DNA of 64,000 nucleotides from Catonia carolina (taxonomy: Eukaryota; Arthropoda; Insecta; Hemiptera; Achilidae): the NCBI GenBank assembly GCA_035578175.1, contig JAQMRL010000004.1, positions 43,667,401 to 43,731,400 of the forward strand, in the 5' to 3' direction. Positions 1 through 10,970 of this stretch are shown in pieces. Position numbers and translations under genes: made by a program. Every line of letters starts with the position of its first letter. Positions within the stretch are counted from its first letter, which is position 1. The notes under the pieces were generated by a model. It worked only from the letters and a program-made list of their open reading frames with translations, made no database searches and was not told the DNA's origin.

Positions 1-115
1 TACAAGTTGCTCAGTACAAGAAATTGACTTAGCATTTGTAAGTCGTTTTATTAATAAACTGAGCATATTTTTTAATTTATTAAATTTATTTATTAATTAA
101 ATTTATTAAGTTGTA

Positions 116-1106
116 CGAGGTGTCGATATTAAATAATGAGACTGACGTTGTAAAAAATGTTATTTTAATTTTATACATAATCACTCATTGTCACCTTCAT
201 TATACACTCTTCTATACCTACAACGCTCCATGCGAATTTTCCATTGTTAGAAACAGTGCTGGAAGTCATCTTCTGTCAGCTCCTTCAGGACACGTGCCGC
301 TCAAAAATGTCTGAAATGAAGCTCGCAAAAATATTTGTACTGACACTTTGTACGCGATTGAAAATGACTTAAATTTTTTGGAAATAACAGTATAAATTTT
401 TATTTTTTTTAATTATTTTTTTTTGGAATAGTAGTATAAATTTTTCGATAATAACATGTGATGAAACGTGGTTTTTTACTTTTGACCCGGAAATGAAACG
501 CCAATCCATGCACTGGAAGAGCCGAACTTCACTGAGAGCCAAAAAAGTTCAAATGAGCAAGTCAAAATTTAAAGCAATGATGATTGTTTTTTTTTATATC
601 CATGGGATTGTGTACCTTCACTGGGTTCCTGAAGGTCAAACATTTAATCCGTATTACTACCTTGAGGTATTTTCTAAACTGCGTCAAAGAGTAAGGAAAA
701 AACGCCCCGAAATGTGGAAGGACAAATCATGGGTTCTCCACCAAGACAATGCGCCAGCTCATTCCGCGTTATCTGTCAAGAGGTTCCTAGCCATAAACAG
801 CATCTCAGTGTTAGAACATCCACCTTATTCACCAGATTTTGCATCATGTGACTTCTACCTGTTCCCTAAGGTGACATCTGCTTTAAAAGGGACACGATTT
901 GCGTATGTGGAAGCTGTAAAAGAGAAAGCGGCACGTATCCTGAAGGAGCTGACAGAATATGACTTACAGCACTGTTTCCAACAATGGAAAATTTGCATGT
1001 AGGGATAGAGAAGGAGTGTATATTGAAGGTGACAATAAGTTATTATGTATAAAATTAAAATAAATATTTTACAACGTCAGTCTCGTTATTTAATAGCCAC
1101 ACCTCG
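116..1106 (+). mobile_element. mariner 1, fold-back derivative with TA target duplication
   Basis: A mariner-family DNA transposon copy. TA dinucleotides at 114-115 and 1107-1108 flank terminal inverted repeats that begin CGAGGTGT. The left 186 bp (116-301) is an inverted copy of the right 180 bp (927-1106), including sequence that encodes the C-terminal end of the transposase. The normal left end, promoter and DNA-binding domain are therefore missing. Internal sequence resumes at about 302 with mariner coding sequence upstream of the first catalytic aspartate. The copy at 59732-60817 has the same architecture and breakpoint. Confidence 0.9.
445..1002 (+). pseudogene. mariner transposase, catalytic domain only
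   Basis: Remnant of a D,D34D transposase that cuts and joins mariner DNA in the nucleus. The frame is open before the first ATG at 493. It contains ITCDETWFF with the first catalytic Asp (codon 460-462), then HQDNAPAH with the second Asp, then YSPDFASCDF. Thirty-four residues separate the second Asp from the last Asp of that motif, as expected for mariner. All three acidic residues are present, so the catalytic core looks nearly intact. The N-terminal helix-turn-helix region is absent because the 5' part was replaced by an inverted 3' end. A short AT-rich duplication (about 380-445) interrupts the sequence just upstream. It cannot encode a full transposase; family typical length is about 345 residues and only about 185 remain. 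Confidence 0.85.
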
Positions 1107-1150
1107 TATGGTATAAAACTTTTGGGTAGCACCAGAGAAAGTCAGATGAG

Positions 1151-1275
1151 GGTTTACAGACGTTTAAGAACAAAATACTGAGAGCTATGGTTAATTTTCC
1201 TTGGTACATTAGGGAGAGTGTCTGCACAGAGATCTTGACAGAGAATCTTTTTCTTTTGTCTCCAGTGAGATAAAA
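1151..1275 (+). pseudogene. Jockey/I-like LINE reverse-transcriptase tail, remnant
   Basis: One frame reads KNKILRAMVNFPWYIRES before a stop. This matches the family pattern (NKVLR..VNAPWYVRN) found at the C-terminus of Jockey/I-clade LINE polymerases. Only about 40 codons survive. It is directly followed by a remnant of a different LINE clade, so this is a chimeric scrap and not a gene. Confidence 0.55.
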
Positions 1276-1400
1276 TTCTCCAGATGGCAGAGACTATGCA
1301 GCAGAGAAGGCTGGAGGAGGAGGTCTGGTGGAACAGACCGAGGTGGAGATTGAGGTGCGTGATGCAACAGCAGCTCTCTGCTTTAAGTAAGTATTGTTTA
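1276..1400 (+). pseudogene. RTE-like LINE C-terminal remnant
   Basis: Starting at an ATG near 1284, one frame reads LEEEVWWNRPRWRLRCVM. This is the W.RPRWR motif near the extreme C-terminus of RTE-type polymerases. The intact counterpart in this window (61399-62523) ends with DWMDRRRWRSRCGMR. Only about 40 codons remain and the upstream polymerase is missing. Confidence 0.5.
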
Positions 1401-1461
1401 AATCTTATTCGTTTTTAATTATGGTGCTCTATGTTATTTCTTTAGTTTAAACCATAAAAAT

Positions 1462-1542
1462 TGTAGAACACAGCCAGGAATCGAATCCGAGACCTTTACT
1501 TAATAGTGTGGTATGCTAACCAATCCATTACGAAGAAGGCCT
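1462..1542 (-). repeat. tRNA-like SINE head, remnant
   Basis: Read on the minus strand this contains a box A-like TGGATTGGTTAGCAT and a box B-like GGATTCGATTCC about 30 bases apart, as in a tRNA-derived SINE promoter. The SINE body is not recognisable. Confidence 0.45.
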
Positions 1543-2868
1543 CTCCGATTTTATTTTAAGTAACATAATTTATGTTTGCGTGGTTACAGGATAAACTTAC
1601 ATTTTAAAACCAACAACAAAAAATATTTAAAAAATCTTGATATTTCATGTAACATAAGACTTTCATATGGTTATTATTTTTCACAATACATAACAAAACA
1701 ACACGAATCTTAACAAACTAAAGGAAAAAACAGGATTTTAAAAAAGTTTACCGGTATAATAACCTAGTAAACATGTACAATAATTACAGACTACATCAAA
1801 TCATCTACAAGTAAACATGTTCGGGTAATCACGAATTTCATGACGAGTAGAATTTGTATGTAGAAGCCTATACAGAACCGCATAACAATGCACATGAAAA
1901 GTTTTTGTCAAAATTTAATTTAATCTGTTTAATTATAAAACAAAAAGGTTATTGTTCACTTCTAAAATGGCCAAAAGCCAATTGAGAAGTTATACGCTCT
2001 GCTGAATTTAAACTAAGAGAACAAAAATGGTTATCGAATATCAAACCAAACTAAACGAGGTTTGAATTTAATATAAACACGTCGGTTATTTAAAAGAAAT
2101 ATTTTTAGCTTGAATAATTTTCTATATTAGGAATAACCGGAATAATAATTATTTATAAAATTTAAATTTTCTTTTAATATTATTTATTATTCGAGTGAGA
2201 AAATAAGGCAATCATGAAACAAATTGGTAGATAATATCCAATTTCAAAAAAAATCGCATTTCATGACACAATAAATAAAAAAAGTTATTTTGATGTCAGG
2301 AAGTCCACTTGTATGCGGGTATGTACTTCTCATTACACTAAAACTGCAAATCCGATTTTACGACAAATTTTTTTTGGTATAAGTTACCTAATCGCTTTTC
2401 ATAATCCTTGAAGGGTCTTAAGGATTTTGCCATGAAGTTCCGAATAAGGTATGTTTTAAAAAGTCTTCAAAAAGTTTTACTGATACAATGATGTTTTTGA
2501 AATGACTAATCCACATACAGATTTGCCATCCCTCTAACGTTATTACTTTCTAATCCTCAAATTAACATATAATTTTTTTTTTAATTTTTCATTAAAATCC
2601 GGGTGTTAGAAAAGTTACCGGATCACAAAGTGGTGATGTTCTGCAGAAGTTTTGTTTAGGATGAAATTATACAGTTTTGAAAAATTTGAAAATCTTCAGC
2701 TATTCGTTGACAAGATACGAATTAGGGGAGGAAAATGAAAATGTCCCAGCTGAGTGTATAAATTCTGCAACTATGGAAAGACAATTTGAAAAAATGATCA
2801 CAATAGCGTTAATGAATAATATAGTTTACAGCAGGACAACACCCGGTAACAGTGCTCTATACATTTTT
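1543..2868. other. AT-rich stretch without recognisable feature
   Basis: Both strands were read. Only short chance open frames and A/T runs are visible. I can support no gene or repeat here. Confidence 0.6.
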
Positions 2869-2869
2869 T

Positions 2870-3010
2870 GCATTAATTTTTATTTATTTATTTAACGTCG
2901 CATTAACTACAATGGTCATTAGCGACGACGTAGGGTTGTAACTTGCTGTGTATAATGAAGGATGAATGATTTTTTTAGTATGAAAATGTGCTATGCCTGA
3001 GCGGGATAAA
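2870..3010 (-). repeat. SINE2 tail fragment
   Basis: Contains the SINE2 3' module, seen in plus orientation as GTCATTAGCGACGACGTAGG followed by AATGAAGGATGAATGA. It runs to GCCTGAGCGGGA, where the tRNA-like head of other copies would begin. The head is missing. Confidence 0.7.
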
Positions 3011-3154
3011 ATTTAAATTGCATTTTTTGTGCTATATGTTGTAGGTACTTTACTGTAAACATTAAATTTATTAGGGCCTACTAAAATGATATTCAGTATA
3101 TAGCATTGCTGTACTAAACTTTATTCTTTGTAGAATACAATAGTTAAATACATA

Positions 3155-3320
3155 TACAAGCCACTCCAGCGGCGCTTCAGTATCTCTCATCAGAAGGGTA
3201 GGTGGATCAGAATTCATAAGTGAATCAGAACAATAAAAGTGCGAGCGTGCGCTGCGTGCCCGCACTTTGCCACAAACTGAAGTTCGGCCGCTAAAAGGGG
3301 TCAGGTGGATCACAATAATT
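3155..3320. other. GC-richer segment of unknown origin
   Basis: Base composition rises above the surrounding AT-rich DNA. It contains GCACTTTTATTG/GTGCGAGCGTGCGC-like sequence and TCAGGTGGATCACA. No domain, promoter or family was recognised. Confidence 0.3.
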
Positions 3321-3368
3321 TGAAGTTTTGAAAGTTTAAGATCATGTTTGAAGTTTAAAGGTTTTAAA

Positions 3369-3419
3369 GTTTTAAGTTAATGTTTGAAGTACATCGTACT
3401 TCAAACATAAACTTAAAAC
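3369..3419. repeat. 24 bp near-perfect hairpin with 3-base loop
   Basis: 3369-3392 is the reverse complement of 3396-3419 with one mismatch; the loop is ATC. The core is GTTTGAAGTAC/GTACTTCAAAC. It sits within DNA rich in the word GTTTGAAGT. Confidence 0.85.
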
Positions 3420-3840
3420 TTATGGCCACATTTCAACTTTGAATGTTTGAGGTTTGAAGGTATGACAATTTGAGCTAAGTCCAACTATACTTTAATTTAG
3501 TAGGAGATGGTGGGTAAGCGCAACTTTAGCTAAATGTTCATGAAGTAGGCTTAATTTGGAAGGGGCGCAAAATATGTTCAATACACTTTCGTAACTCAAG
3601 TCTAATGTGGGTAAATTTAGTAAACACCTTCCAAAATGTTCAAGTTCCGGATAGCTCGACAATACCTAAATTCGATACCCTCAGGGTCCACAACAAATTG
3701 TCGAGTTACTGAGGTTCTACTGAATATGAATTCAAAATATTTATAGAAAATTTTATTAGTTAAACCTTGAACATAGTTATTGATTATTACAACCTCTTGA
3801 TGCTAAGAAATTTATGAAGTAAATAGCAATTAGATTGTAG

Positions 3841-4224
3841 TTTAGGTCCATTAGCCGAAAGGCTGGTTTGAACCTGTAGAGGTTTTACTAAGTAAAACGA
3901 GGAGTGAGGTGGTTTACCATGCCTTCCTCACTGAGTGGAAAAGTGCCCTTATCAGCATGCCGGGCTCTCTGAAAAACACATATTTTCACTCTGCAAATGA
4001 CACCTTCACTTTATTAACCACAGGGTCTGGCTGTATAATGAAATTCATTACTTTCAGACGAGATAACTCTGATTAGTGTCTTTTACACCTCTACCACTTC
4101 TGTTCTTAAATGATTCAGTCATTTAATTGGCTGACCATGTGATAAGAAACAGAACTATTTATTTTAGCCCTGCAACGAACAGAGTAAGTGTAAATAATTT
4201 GACACTCCACCTGTCCGCTATGAA
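3841..4224 (-). repeat. Family A retroposon, near full length
   Basis: Full-length-like copy, with the 3' hairpin end at the left and the 5' end (ATAGCGGACAGGTGGAGTGT-like) at the right. The conserved internal frame of the family is broken here by a stop and a frameshift. Confidence 0.85.
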
Positions 4225-5142
4225 CAGAGCAATTAGATATGCAACATATATGGAATGCCAGTCTTAAACAATTTACAAACTCCTTAAGTTACACACTTAA
4301 TATGCTTATTAAGGTTTCACGGTCAATAATCTTTATTCGTTTAAGAAGAATTCCTCTGATTGTTTTCAAAATGATTTATTATTATATATATTAAATACAA
4401 GCTGGGTGTTGTGACAGCAAAACATTAACGTATAGTAAATCCAGTCGGTTATTAAGGTAATATTGTTGAATCATTAAGATGGTAATAATAGTAAAAGTAA
4501 TAAAAAAACCTGACCGTATAAAATGTACATCATTAGTGAGATTACCGCGGTCATCGGCAGAAAATTAATTTATTTTATAGTCTTAGATTATTAATAAAAT
4601 ATTTTATTTCTTTTAAATAATTTTGCTCAGTTAGATACCTACCTGTAAAAGAGCCGTCAAATAAAGTGGACGTTTTTATTGCAAATATATTGTCAATTAA
4701 AAATAATTTTATAGTCTTAACCAGACAACATTTTGTTAAATTGATTTCACATTATGTACTGCAATAAATCAACTACTAAATTAAATGTTAAATATATATA
4801 AATATTTTTTACTAAGATATAATTCTACACGTATCTATCTATAGGTATTTAAAGAGATAAGAATTTTCTTGGGTTGAGTTTTGTCTCTTGTTGAACTGAT
4901 TCCGGTCCAGGTTTTTTTTAAAATCAGCAGATCTACCACGACCCATTACTATTTTTTCCAAAAATTCCCAATTTATATAAAAATAAAAAAATTTTATAAT
5001 CCTTTTCCTTGAAGATTTACCGAACAAATGCCGTAATTAATCAATTTTTGGCCTCCATGAAGATGAATTGGTGAAGTTTTCTTAGTTTCCGATAAAAACG
5101 TACCGTTCTGGAAAAACTGAAAATCTGCTAACAATTACGTGC
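4225..5142. other. AT-rich stretch without recognisable feature
   Basis: No supported gene, RNA or repeat. Short open frames on the minus strand near 4839-5027 have no recognisable motif. Confidence 0.55.
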
Positions 5143-5352
5143 ATTAAAATCGAAAATGTTGAGTCGATGAAATATCTGAACATATTGCTAGATTCTTCTT
5201 TGACCTGAAGTGATCATGTTAAGAATGTTACAACCAATTTGTTTAATGTTTTGAGAAAACTTTACATCATCAGAATTGCATAATCTGTGGGAGTTTTGCG
5301 GGCACTTGTATTGTCGAGTCTGTCCTACGGTTTGGAATGTCGGGTGGTGCGT
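5143..5352 (+). pseudogene. LINE reverse-transcriptase fragment (Jockey/I-like)
   Basis: One frame reads VESMKYLNILLDSSLT, then a stop in place of a conserved Trp, then SDHVKNVTTNLFNVLRKLY and LSSLSYGLECR. This order (KYLGI.LDS.LTW..H, VLRKL, LSYGL..W) is typical of the region after the catalytic palm in Jockey/I-clade polymerases. Two in-frame stops are present. A family A copy follows immediately at the 3' side. Confidence 0.65.
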
Positions 5353-5362
5353 ATTATTTTTC

Positions 5363-5486
5363 TTGTTGTTTAGGTCATCAGTCAAAAGGGTGGTTTGAAC
5401 CTCTAGAGGCTTTAGTAAATAAAACAAGAATGAGGTTTACCATGCCTTCCTCACCGAGTTGAAAGAGAATACTAATTAGCATGTCG
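5363..5486 (-). repeat. Family A fragment fused to family B
   Basis: The 3' end of family A (about 120 bp) begins at TTGTTGTTTAGGTCATCAG. It stops abruptly near 5486, where family B sequence starts at its internal word ACACGAA. Confidence 0.8.
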
Positions 5487-5925
5487 GACACGAAAACTTT
5501 CATCAAAATCGGTCAACCAGAAGTAATAGTTTATTAGTGTCATTTTTCACTTCTTTGCCATTTTTGCTGAAAAATGGCTATGACTTTTTTTAAATCGCCT
5601 TGTTTACTATATTTTTTATGCTCTACAAGACAGCGCAGGCGCCATGTCTACAGAAATTCTTGGAAAGGCTGTTTTCTCGTACAATTCTTTTTTTAAGATT
5701 GCGAATTAATGTGCATTTTAGCGCAAAAATGTATATAGTAATAAAAGTTGTAGAGAATTTAAAATCCTACAACTTTTATTACAAACATTTCTTTGTATTA
5801 ACACTTATTTTAGCGGTAGTTAGTGATTTTCTGTTTTTTTTTTCATGTAAATCTAAAAAATCGATTTTTTAAGATTTCAGCCTTAGTATCCATTTTACGA
5901 CAAAAACGCATATAATCAAATTTAT
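5487..5925 (+). repeat. Family B internal segment
   Basis: Matches the central part of family B from TCAAAATCGGTCAACC through CTACAACTTTTATTAC to TTTTACGACAAAAACGC. Both termini are missing. Confidence 0.85.
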
Positions 5926-6930
5926 AGGAACCATATTTTACATTCTTTTTGTATTATTAATTCGACTTCATTTTACCAACCACAGAATTGTTTTCAAAAT
6001 TACAAATTTACTTAATGTCACACATATAACTCAGCAAAAAGCTTTCCAACAGTAAAAGTATTGTTAAAATCAGTTGAATAGATTCTGAGATTAACTCGTA
6101 CAAACCACAAACAAACGGAAGTTACTTCTTTACACAGAATAACCTGAATAATCCGAACTTCCAAAAAAAAAGTTGTAGTAAGTTTCTTATGACATTGCTC
6201 TTCAGTAAATTGATATTGATAATTAATTGAATTTTGCGCGAAGAGCATAAAACACGAAAACGCAATAACATGTTTTAATATTTGTATTGAATGGGCAACA
6301 AAGAACGACATTCCGCTTTACAAACTGCTTTCATTGGCTTAAATACGAGAACAGATAGTAAAAGAATCACTAACTTCAAAGAAACACACCAATCACTGAT
6401 TTTTAGAAGAAACCATGTTTAAATTAATTTAAAATTATTTTTGTATCAATACAGTAATAAAAGCGTTGTTCACATAAAAACAGAAAGAGTTACGAGACTT
6501 ATTTCAACTTCCAAAACTCCCCTTGATACTTCATCCTGTTCCTATATATTAAACCCTTGATAATTCGAATTTTTCGTAATCCGAAGACCCGCGGATTTTA
6601 TTAGTTTTGATTATTTAGAGCCTCCTGTAATGTAATTACACACAATTGCAATAATTAATAATCTTCTTATAACAAAAATCTAAAACATATTGTGACAATA
6701 TCTAAAGGGAATGTGGGTTCGAGAATTTTCGAGGGAGACCGAGATTAATTAATATAACGTAAATAGCAGAGTAATAATAGAATTTAAAAAAATAGTAATT
6801 AAGGTTCTTGTATAGTCAAGTACGAGTTTATTGTTGAATAACTATTGTGAAAGAGCTGGGTGGTTAACTATTTAGATAATTGCCTTTTTGTGACACCTCC
6901 CATTCCTAAATTGTTTACAGGTTGTTAAGA
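5926..6930. other. AT-rich stretch without recognisable feature
   Basis: No supported feature. A minus-strand open frame of 97 codons at 6018-6311 shows no motif and has AT-driven composition. Confidence 0.5.
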
Positions 6931-6931
6931 T

Positions 6932-7129
6932 TTATCCAGAAGCCGTCAGAAGAATTTTGTATTTTATTTTTATATTGAAAATCTCTTGTCTTTTCTCGAA
7001 CTCTCTATCAGCCCACCTATAGAATCGCTGGGTTTTTTTTATGGTCTGAAGTTGGTTTGCCTTTGTCTGTGATTGAGTGAGCGTATTCGATAATGCATAC
7101 AGGTAGTCCATTACGTTAGAATAGGTCAA
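6932..7129 (-). CDS. short open frame of unknown function
   Basis: A 65-codon frame beginning at ATG. It includes the charged stretch KKTQRFYRWADREFEKRQEI, which looks more protein-like than neighbouring frames because of its mix of aromatic and charged residues. I recognise no domain. There is no splice context, promoter or repeated copy in the window to support it. It could be a fragment of a transposon protein or a chance frame. Confidence 0.2.
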   Translation of the reverse strand: MTYSNVMDYLYALSNTLTQSQTKANQLQTIKKTQRFYRWADREFEKRQEIFNIKIKYKILLTASG

Positions 7130-8200
7130 CGATACTGCGAATAACTGGCTACTGTTTAACTTTTATTTATTCTGTGTCATTTCTGTATTTCTGTAAGTAG
7201 TATTCAGTAAATTACGTTAAGTTATTTATTGTATTAGTTAATTATAGCCTAATTAGTTAGTTATTTATTAAGTAGTTTCATTGTAATATACTTACAGTTT
7301 GTAGTCAATTATTTCATTGTAATTCTTAGTTGTTATAAATACATGTAATTTTAAACTTTAGTGTATTAATTATTTAATTTACCCAGATCCCGAAACGGAC
7401 CTTAGAGAAAAGTATCACAATATATTACATGATGTAAAGGAATATTTTTCTTAAATATTATATAAACTATAAAATAAATTGTGAAGATAAATAATAACTT
7501 CCAGTAATTTAGAACAAAGTACAATATGCTAAACCTTTTAGCCTTATATTAAATTTAGTCTAACACAAACGACATAATAAGTTATGTGTTTTTCAGGGGG
7601 TCACATCTGTGTAATATACCATATACACAAGCTATTCCTATAAATATGTTATATTATTGTAATAAAGCATCAAAATAATACAGTCAATTAAAGTAACGGT
7701 CTCGTGTACACGACCCTTTCTATCATCAAAATTAACCAATAAATTATTACAAAATTGTTCACACAAATAATAACTAATAGTAAATAATTAGTTTGTGGTT
7801 TCTATAACCATCATAAAACTATAATAATATCAATAAATAAAGCAATAGCTTATGATCGGCTTTACCGTACTGCATGCACAACGCAAACTTTAATTATACG
7901 AATCACAAGGTGTGGGTTTAGAACTGTTAAATAACGTTTTGAAGTTAACTGTATACATCAAAATATTAGTACTTATGCATTAAACAAACCACCTTTTTAC
8001 AGAGAAGTTTTCCATGAGAAAATAACAAAACAAACAATATTTGACAAAAGTTTAATAATATACTTTAGTACAATTTCCATGGGCTTATAATGATTATTTA
8101 CATTTCTGTGACTCCCAGAATGCAGCAATATCATTGAAGAGTGTTTTAGGTAGCAATTTCTGCATTTAGCCGCCGCTGCCTAACGCCGCATAAAAGCTGC
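7130..8200. other. AT-rich stretch without recognisable feature
   Basis: No gene or named repeat seen. Dense TTAGTTA/TTATTTA words at 7190-7400 are low-complexity sequence. Confidence 0.55.
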
Positions 8201-8201
8201 A

Positions 8202-8760
8202 ACTAAATGTAAATAAAAGTTTAATAAAATGGACTCATGTAGTACACTACACAGCAATACTTTGCCATTTTATAAGATGTTGTTGTACAAGTCATCAGCC
8301 GAAAAGCTGGTTTGAGCCTCTAGAGGTTTTACTAAGTAAAACGAGGAGTGAGGTGGTTTACAATTGCCTTCCTCACTGAGTGGAAAAGTATGCTCATCAG
8401 CATGCCGGGCCCTCTGAAAAGCACACATTTTCCATCTGCAAATGACAACTTCACTTCATTCACCAAAGGGTCTGGCTGTGTAGTAAAATGCATTACTCTC
8501 AGAGGAGATAACTCTGATTAGTGTCCTTTACAACTCTACCTCTTCTGTTCTTAAATATGTAAATATTATGTGATAAGAACCAGAACTATTTTATGTAGCC
8601 TTGGAACCAACAGATCGAGTGCAATTAATTTAACACTCCACCTGCCCGTTATGAAAACATTTTATGAGAAAAGAACGAATAACTCATTGGAACATCAAAG
8701 TATTGCTGTGTATTATACTACATAAGAGCCCATTTAATTAAACTTTTATTTACATTTAGT
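8202..8760. mobile_element. palindromic (MITE-like) element interrupted by family A
   Basis: 8202-8264 and 8696-8760 are inverted copies of each other over about 63 bp, for example CAGCAATACTTTG at the left and CAAAGTATTGCTG at the right. The outer ends are ACTAAATGTAAAT and ATTTACATTTAGT. A family A copy occupies most of the space between the arms. Removing it leaves arms about 45-60 bp apart, a fold-back or MITE-like element. No transposase or clear target duplication is visible. Confidence 0.75.
8278..8653 (-). repeat. Family A retroposon, near full length
   Basis: Complete-looking copy with the (TTG)n side at 8278 and CCTGCCCGTTATG at the right end. A small deletion shifts the conserved internal frame. 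It is inserted between the arms of the palindromic element at 8202-8760. Confidence 0.88.
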
Positions 8761-8904
8761 TTACAAGGCTTACATAATTGCTTTCAGAATTAAATTTTCT
8801 ACTATTTCATAGGGAAAAATAATTTTTTTATTGGTCATTTAACAAAGTTATTGTGCATCAAACGTAGAAGACTGTGTTTTTCTATCAAGATGTTTTGCAT
8901 ATTT

Positions 8905-9160
8905 CATCCCTTTTCTCAAAAACTGCTAACACTACGGCACCAGAGTGCATTTATTTGACTTTTTAGAAGATTTTCCATATAATTTCACCATATTTGTCAC
9001 AAAAAGTAGCCCCCTAAAATTCAGTATCACTGTATTTCACCAGGAGAACTGAAATCGGGAGGAAATTTTTCGCTAGGTGTAACTCGCTAATGAAGGGTTT
9101 GCGAACGTATGTTTATATGAACTTTTTTTTCTTATTTTTAGCTCTACAATCATGTACAAA
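8905..9160 (+). repeat. Family C repeat copy
   Basis: Shares ordered words with 46120-46400: TTTTCTCAAAAACTGC, GAACTGAAATCGGGAGGAAA, TAACTCGC and TTCTTATTTTTAGCT. The family is otherwise unrecognised. Confidence 0.6.
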
Positions 9161-9203
9161 ATATGTTACCATAATTTAGAATTAATCTGTAAATTACATC
9201 AAA

Positions 9204-9972
9204 TGTAAAAATCTGATGTGAAACACTCATACACAACTTTCTCTTGCCAATGCAAATAATTAACAATATAACCTAACATTAGTAATAAAACATTAGAAAT
9301 AAACAAAAAATTAACCTCAATAAAAAAACTTAATTTTAATCATGAGTGAAAGACGCAAAATGAAAATCAACCTCAGTTTGACTTAAAAATATGAAAAATC
9401 ACTCTTTCACGCTAAAATAGGCTCTGTAGAGAAAAATGCTCTAAATAAAAGTTGTAGATCTTTTAATTTCCTATAAATTTAATTATAAACACTTTCTCGT
9501 AAAATGCATACTAAGGCTGAAATCTTTAAAAAAAATCGATTTTTTACACATTTTCGTGAAAAAAAAAACAGAAAATTGCTAACTACCGCTTAACTAAGCG
9601 TTACAAAAATATATATTTGAAACAGAAGTAGTAGGATTTTAGATTCTCTACAACTTTCAATACATTTTTGCGCTGAAATGCATATTAAAGTCGCAATCTT
9701 AAAAAAAATACGAAACAACTACCTCCCCAAGAATTTCAGCAGACATAGCGCCTATCTTATCCTGTAGAGCATAAAAAATTTAGTAAATGAGGCGATTTTA
9801 AAACAAAATCTTAGGAGCCGCTTTTGAGAAAATCGCAAAAAAGTGAAAAATGACACGAATGAATTATTACTTCCGGTTGAACGATTAGGATGAAAATGTT
9901 CGTGTCGGGTGCTCTAGTGGTATCTAACTTAAGTTTCAAGTTCGTACCTTGTTCCATTCCTGAGATATTTTG

Positions 9973-10027
<55 letters not shown>

Positions 10028-10050
10028 GCACGCACACACACGCACGCACG

Positions 10051-10121
<71 letters not shown>

Positions 10122-10222
10122 ACCCACGCACGCGCATAGACCAATCGCTAAAAACATGTTTTTTTGGGTTCAGGGGTTATGAAAACGTGTCGATCCGGTG
10201 AAAACTCGATTTCGATATATAA
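9204..10222 (-). mobile_element. Family B copy with expanded (CA)n tract
   Basis: Starts at the hairpin end (ATCTGATGTGAAACACTCA, then ACTTTCTCTTGCC) and runs nearly the whole family B length. It stops near CTCGATTTCGATATATA, before the opposite terminus. The short CACACACAGACC of other copies is expanded here to about 145 bp of CA repeat. Confidence 0.88.
9975..10120 (+). repeat. (CA)n microsatellite
   Basis: About 145 bp of CA repeat with interspersed CGCACGCACG units. It lies exactly where other family B copies have only a few CA units before GACCAATCGC, so it is an expansion inside the transposon. Confidence 0.97.
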
Positions 10223-10960
10223 TAAACTCTTAAAAAGAAATTATTACATTTTACATAAACAATTTTATAAAAGGACTATTTTCTATATGTAGTATAACAA
10301 CAATGACGTATTGTAGCTTATAAAGAAGGATACCAATTCATCAGTAGAGATGAATTTTTCAAACTCAGCAAAAAAAGGGGAAGAGGTCGAAGAGAAAGGG
10401 AAATGGATGTTAGTAGTGTTGAGGTGTACGTTGAAGCATATAAAGGAGTAGTTTATAACGTGATGTGAATACGGTATCTGCAACGTAAGGAATCACTAAT
10501 GCATGATGTCTTTATGTGGCCAACAGCGTCTACTTACACGTCTCTATATGATATATAGAATTACAAACTTGAACCAACTAATGTATTTTCAGCAACGACT
10601 GGGTACCTAAAATGATCTTTAGTTGTGGTGAAAATTATACGAGGACTGCATCTAAAACTCCTAAAATATCATATCTCATGTTTAATAATTTTCTTCGATA
10701 GTTTCGTAATATATTGACAAATTTTAAATATTTGACCTGAAAAATAAAAGTTCTTGAAGGAACGAAAAGAGAAATTTTTAAAAAGTTTGCAAAAATAAAG
10801 TTAATTATAATAAAACGTATCCTTGAATGCGAAACCAAACGAATAACTATTTCTCAAAAAGTTAATATCAAAACAAATATTGCTTTCACGATTCAATACT
10901 TTGCTTGATTCTGTAATATGACAGCATAATAAGTTCCAACACATAAAATTATGCACGGCC
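10223..10960. other. AT-rich stretch without recognisable feature
   Basis: No supported feature on either strand. Confidence 0.55.
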
Positions 10961-10970
10961 GATAAATTTT

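Noticed and set aside
9811..10201. Open frames on both strands through the CA repeat, giving Cys-Val and Thr-His polymers
   Set aside because: They are translations of the microsatellite and have no independent support.
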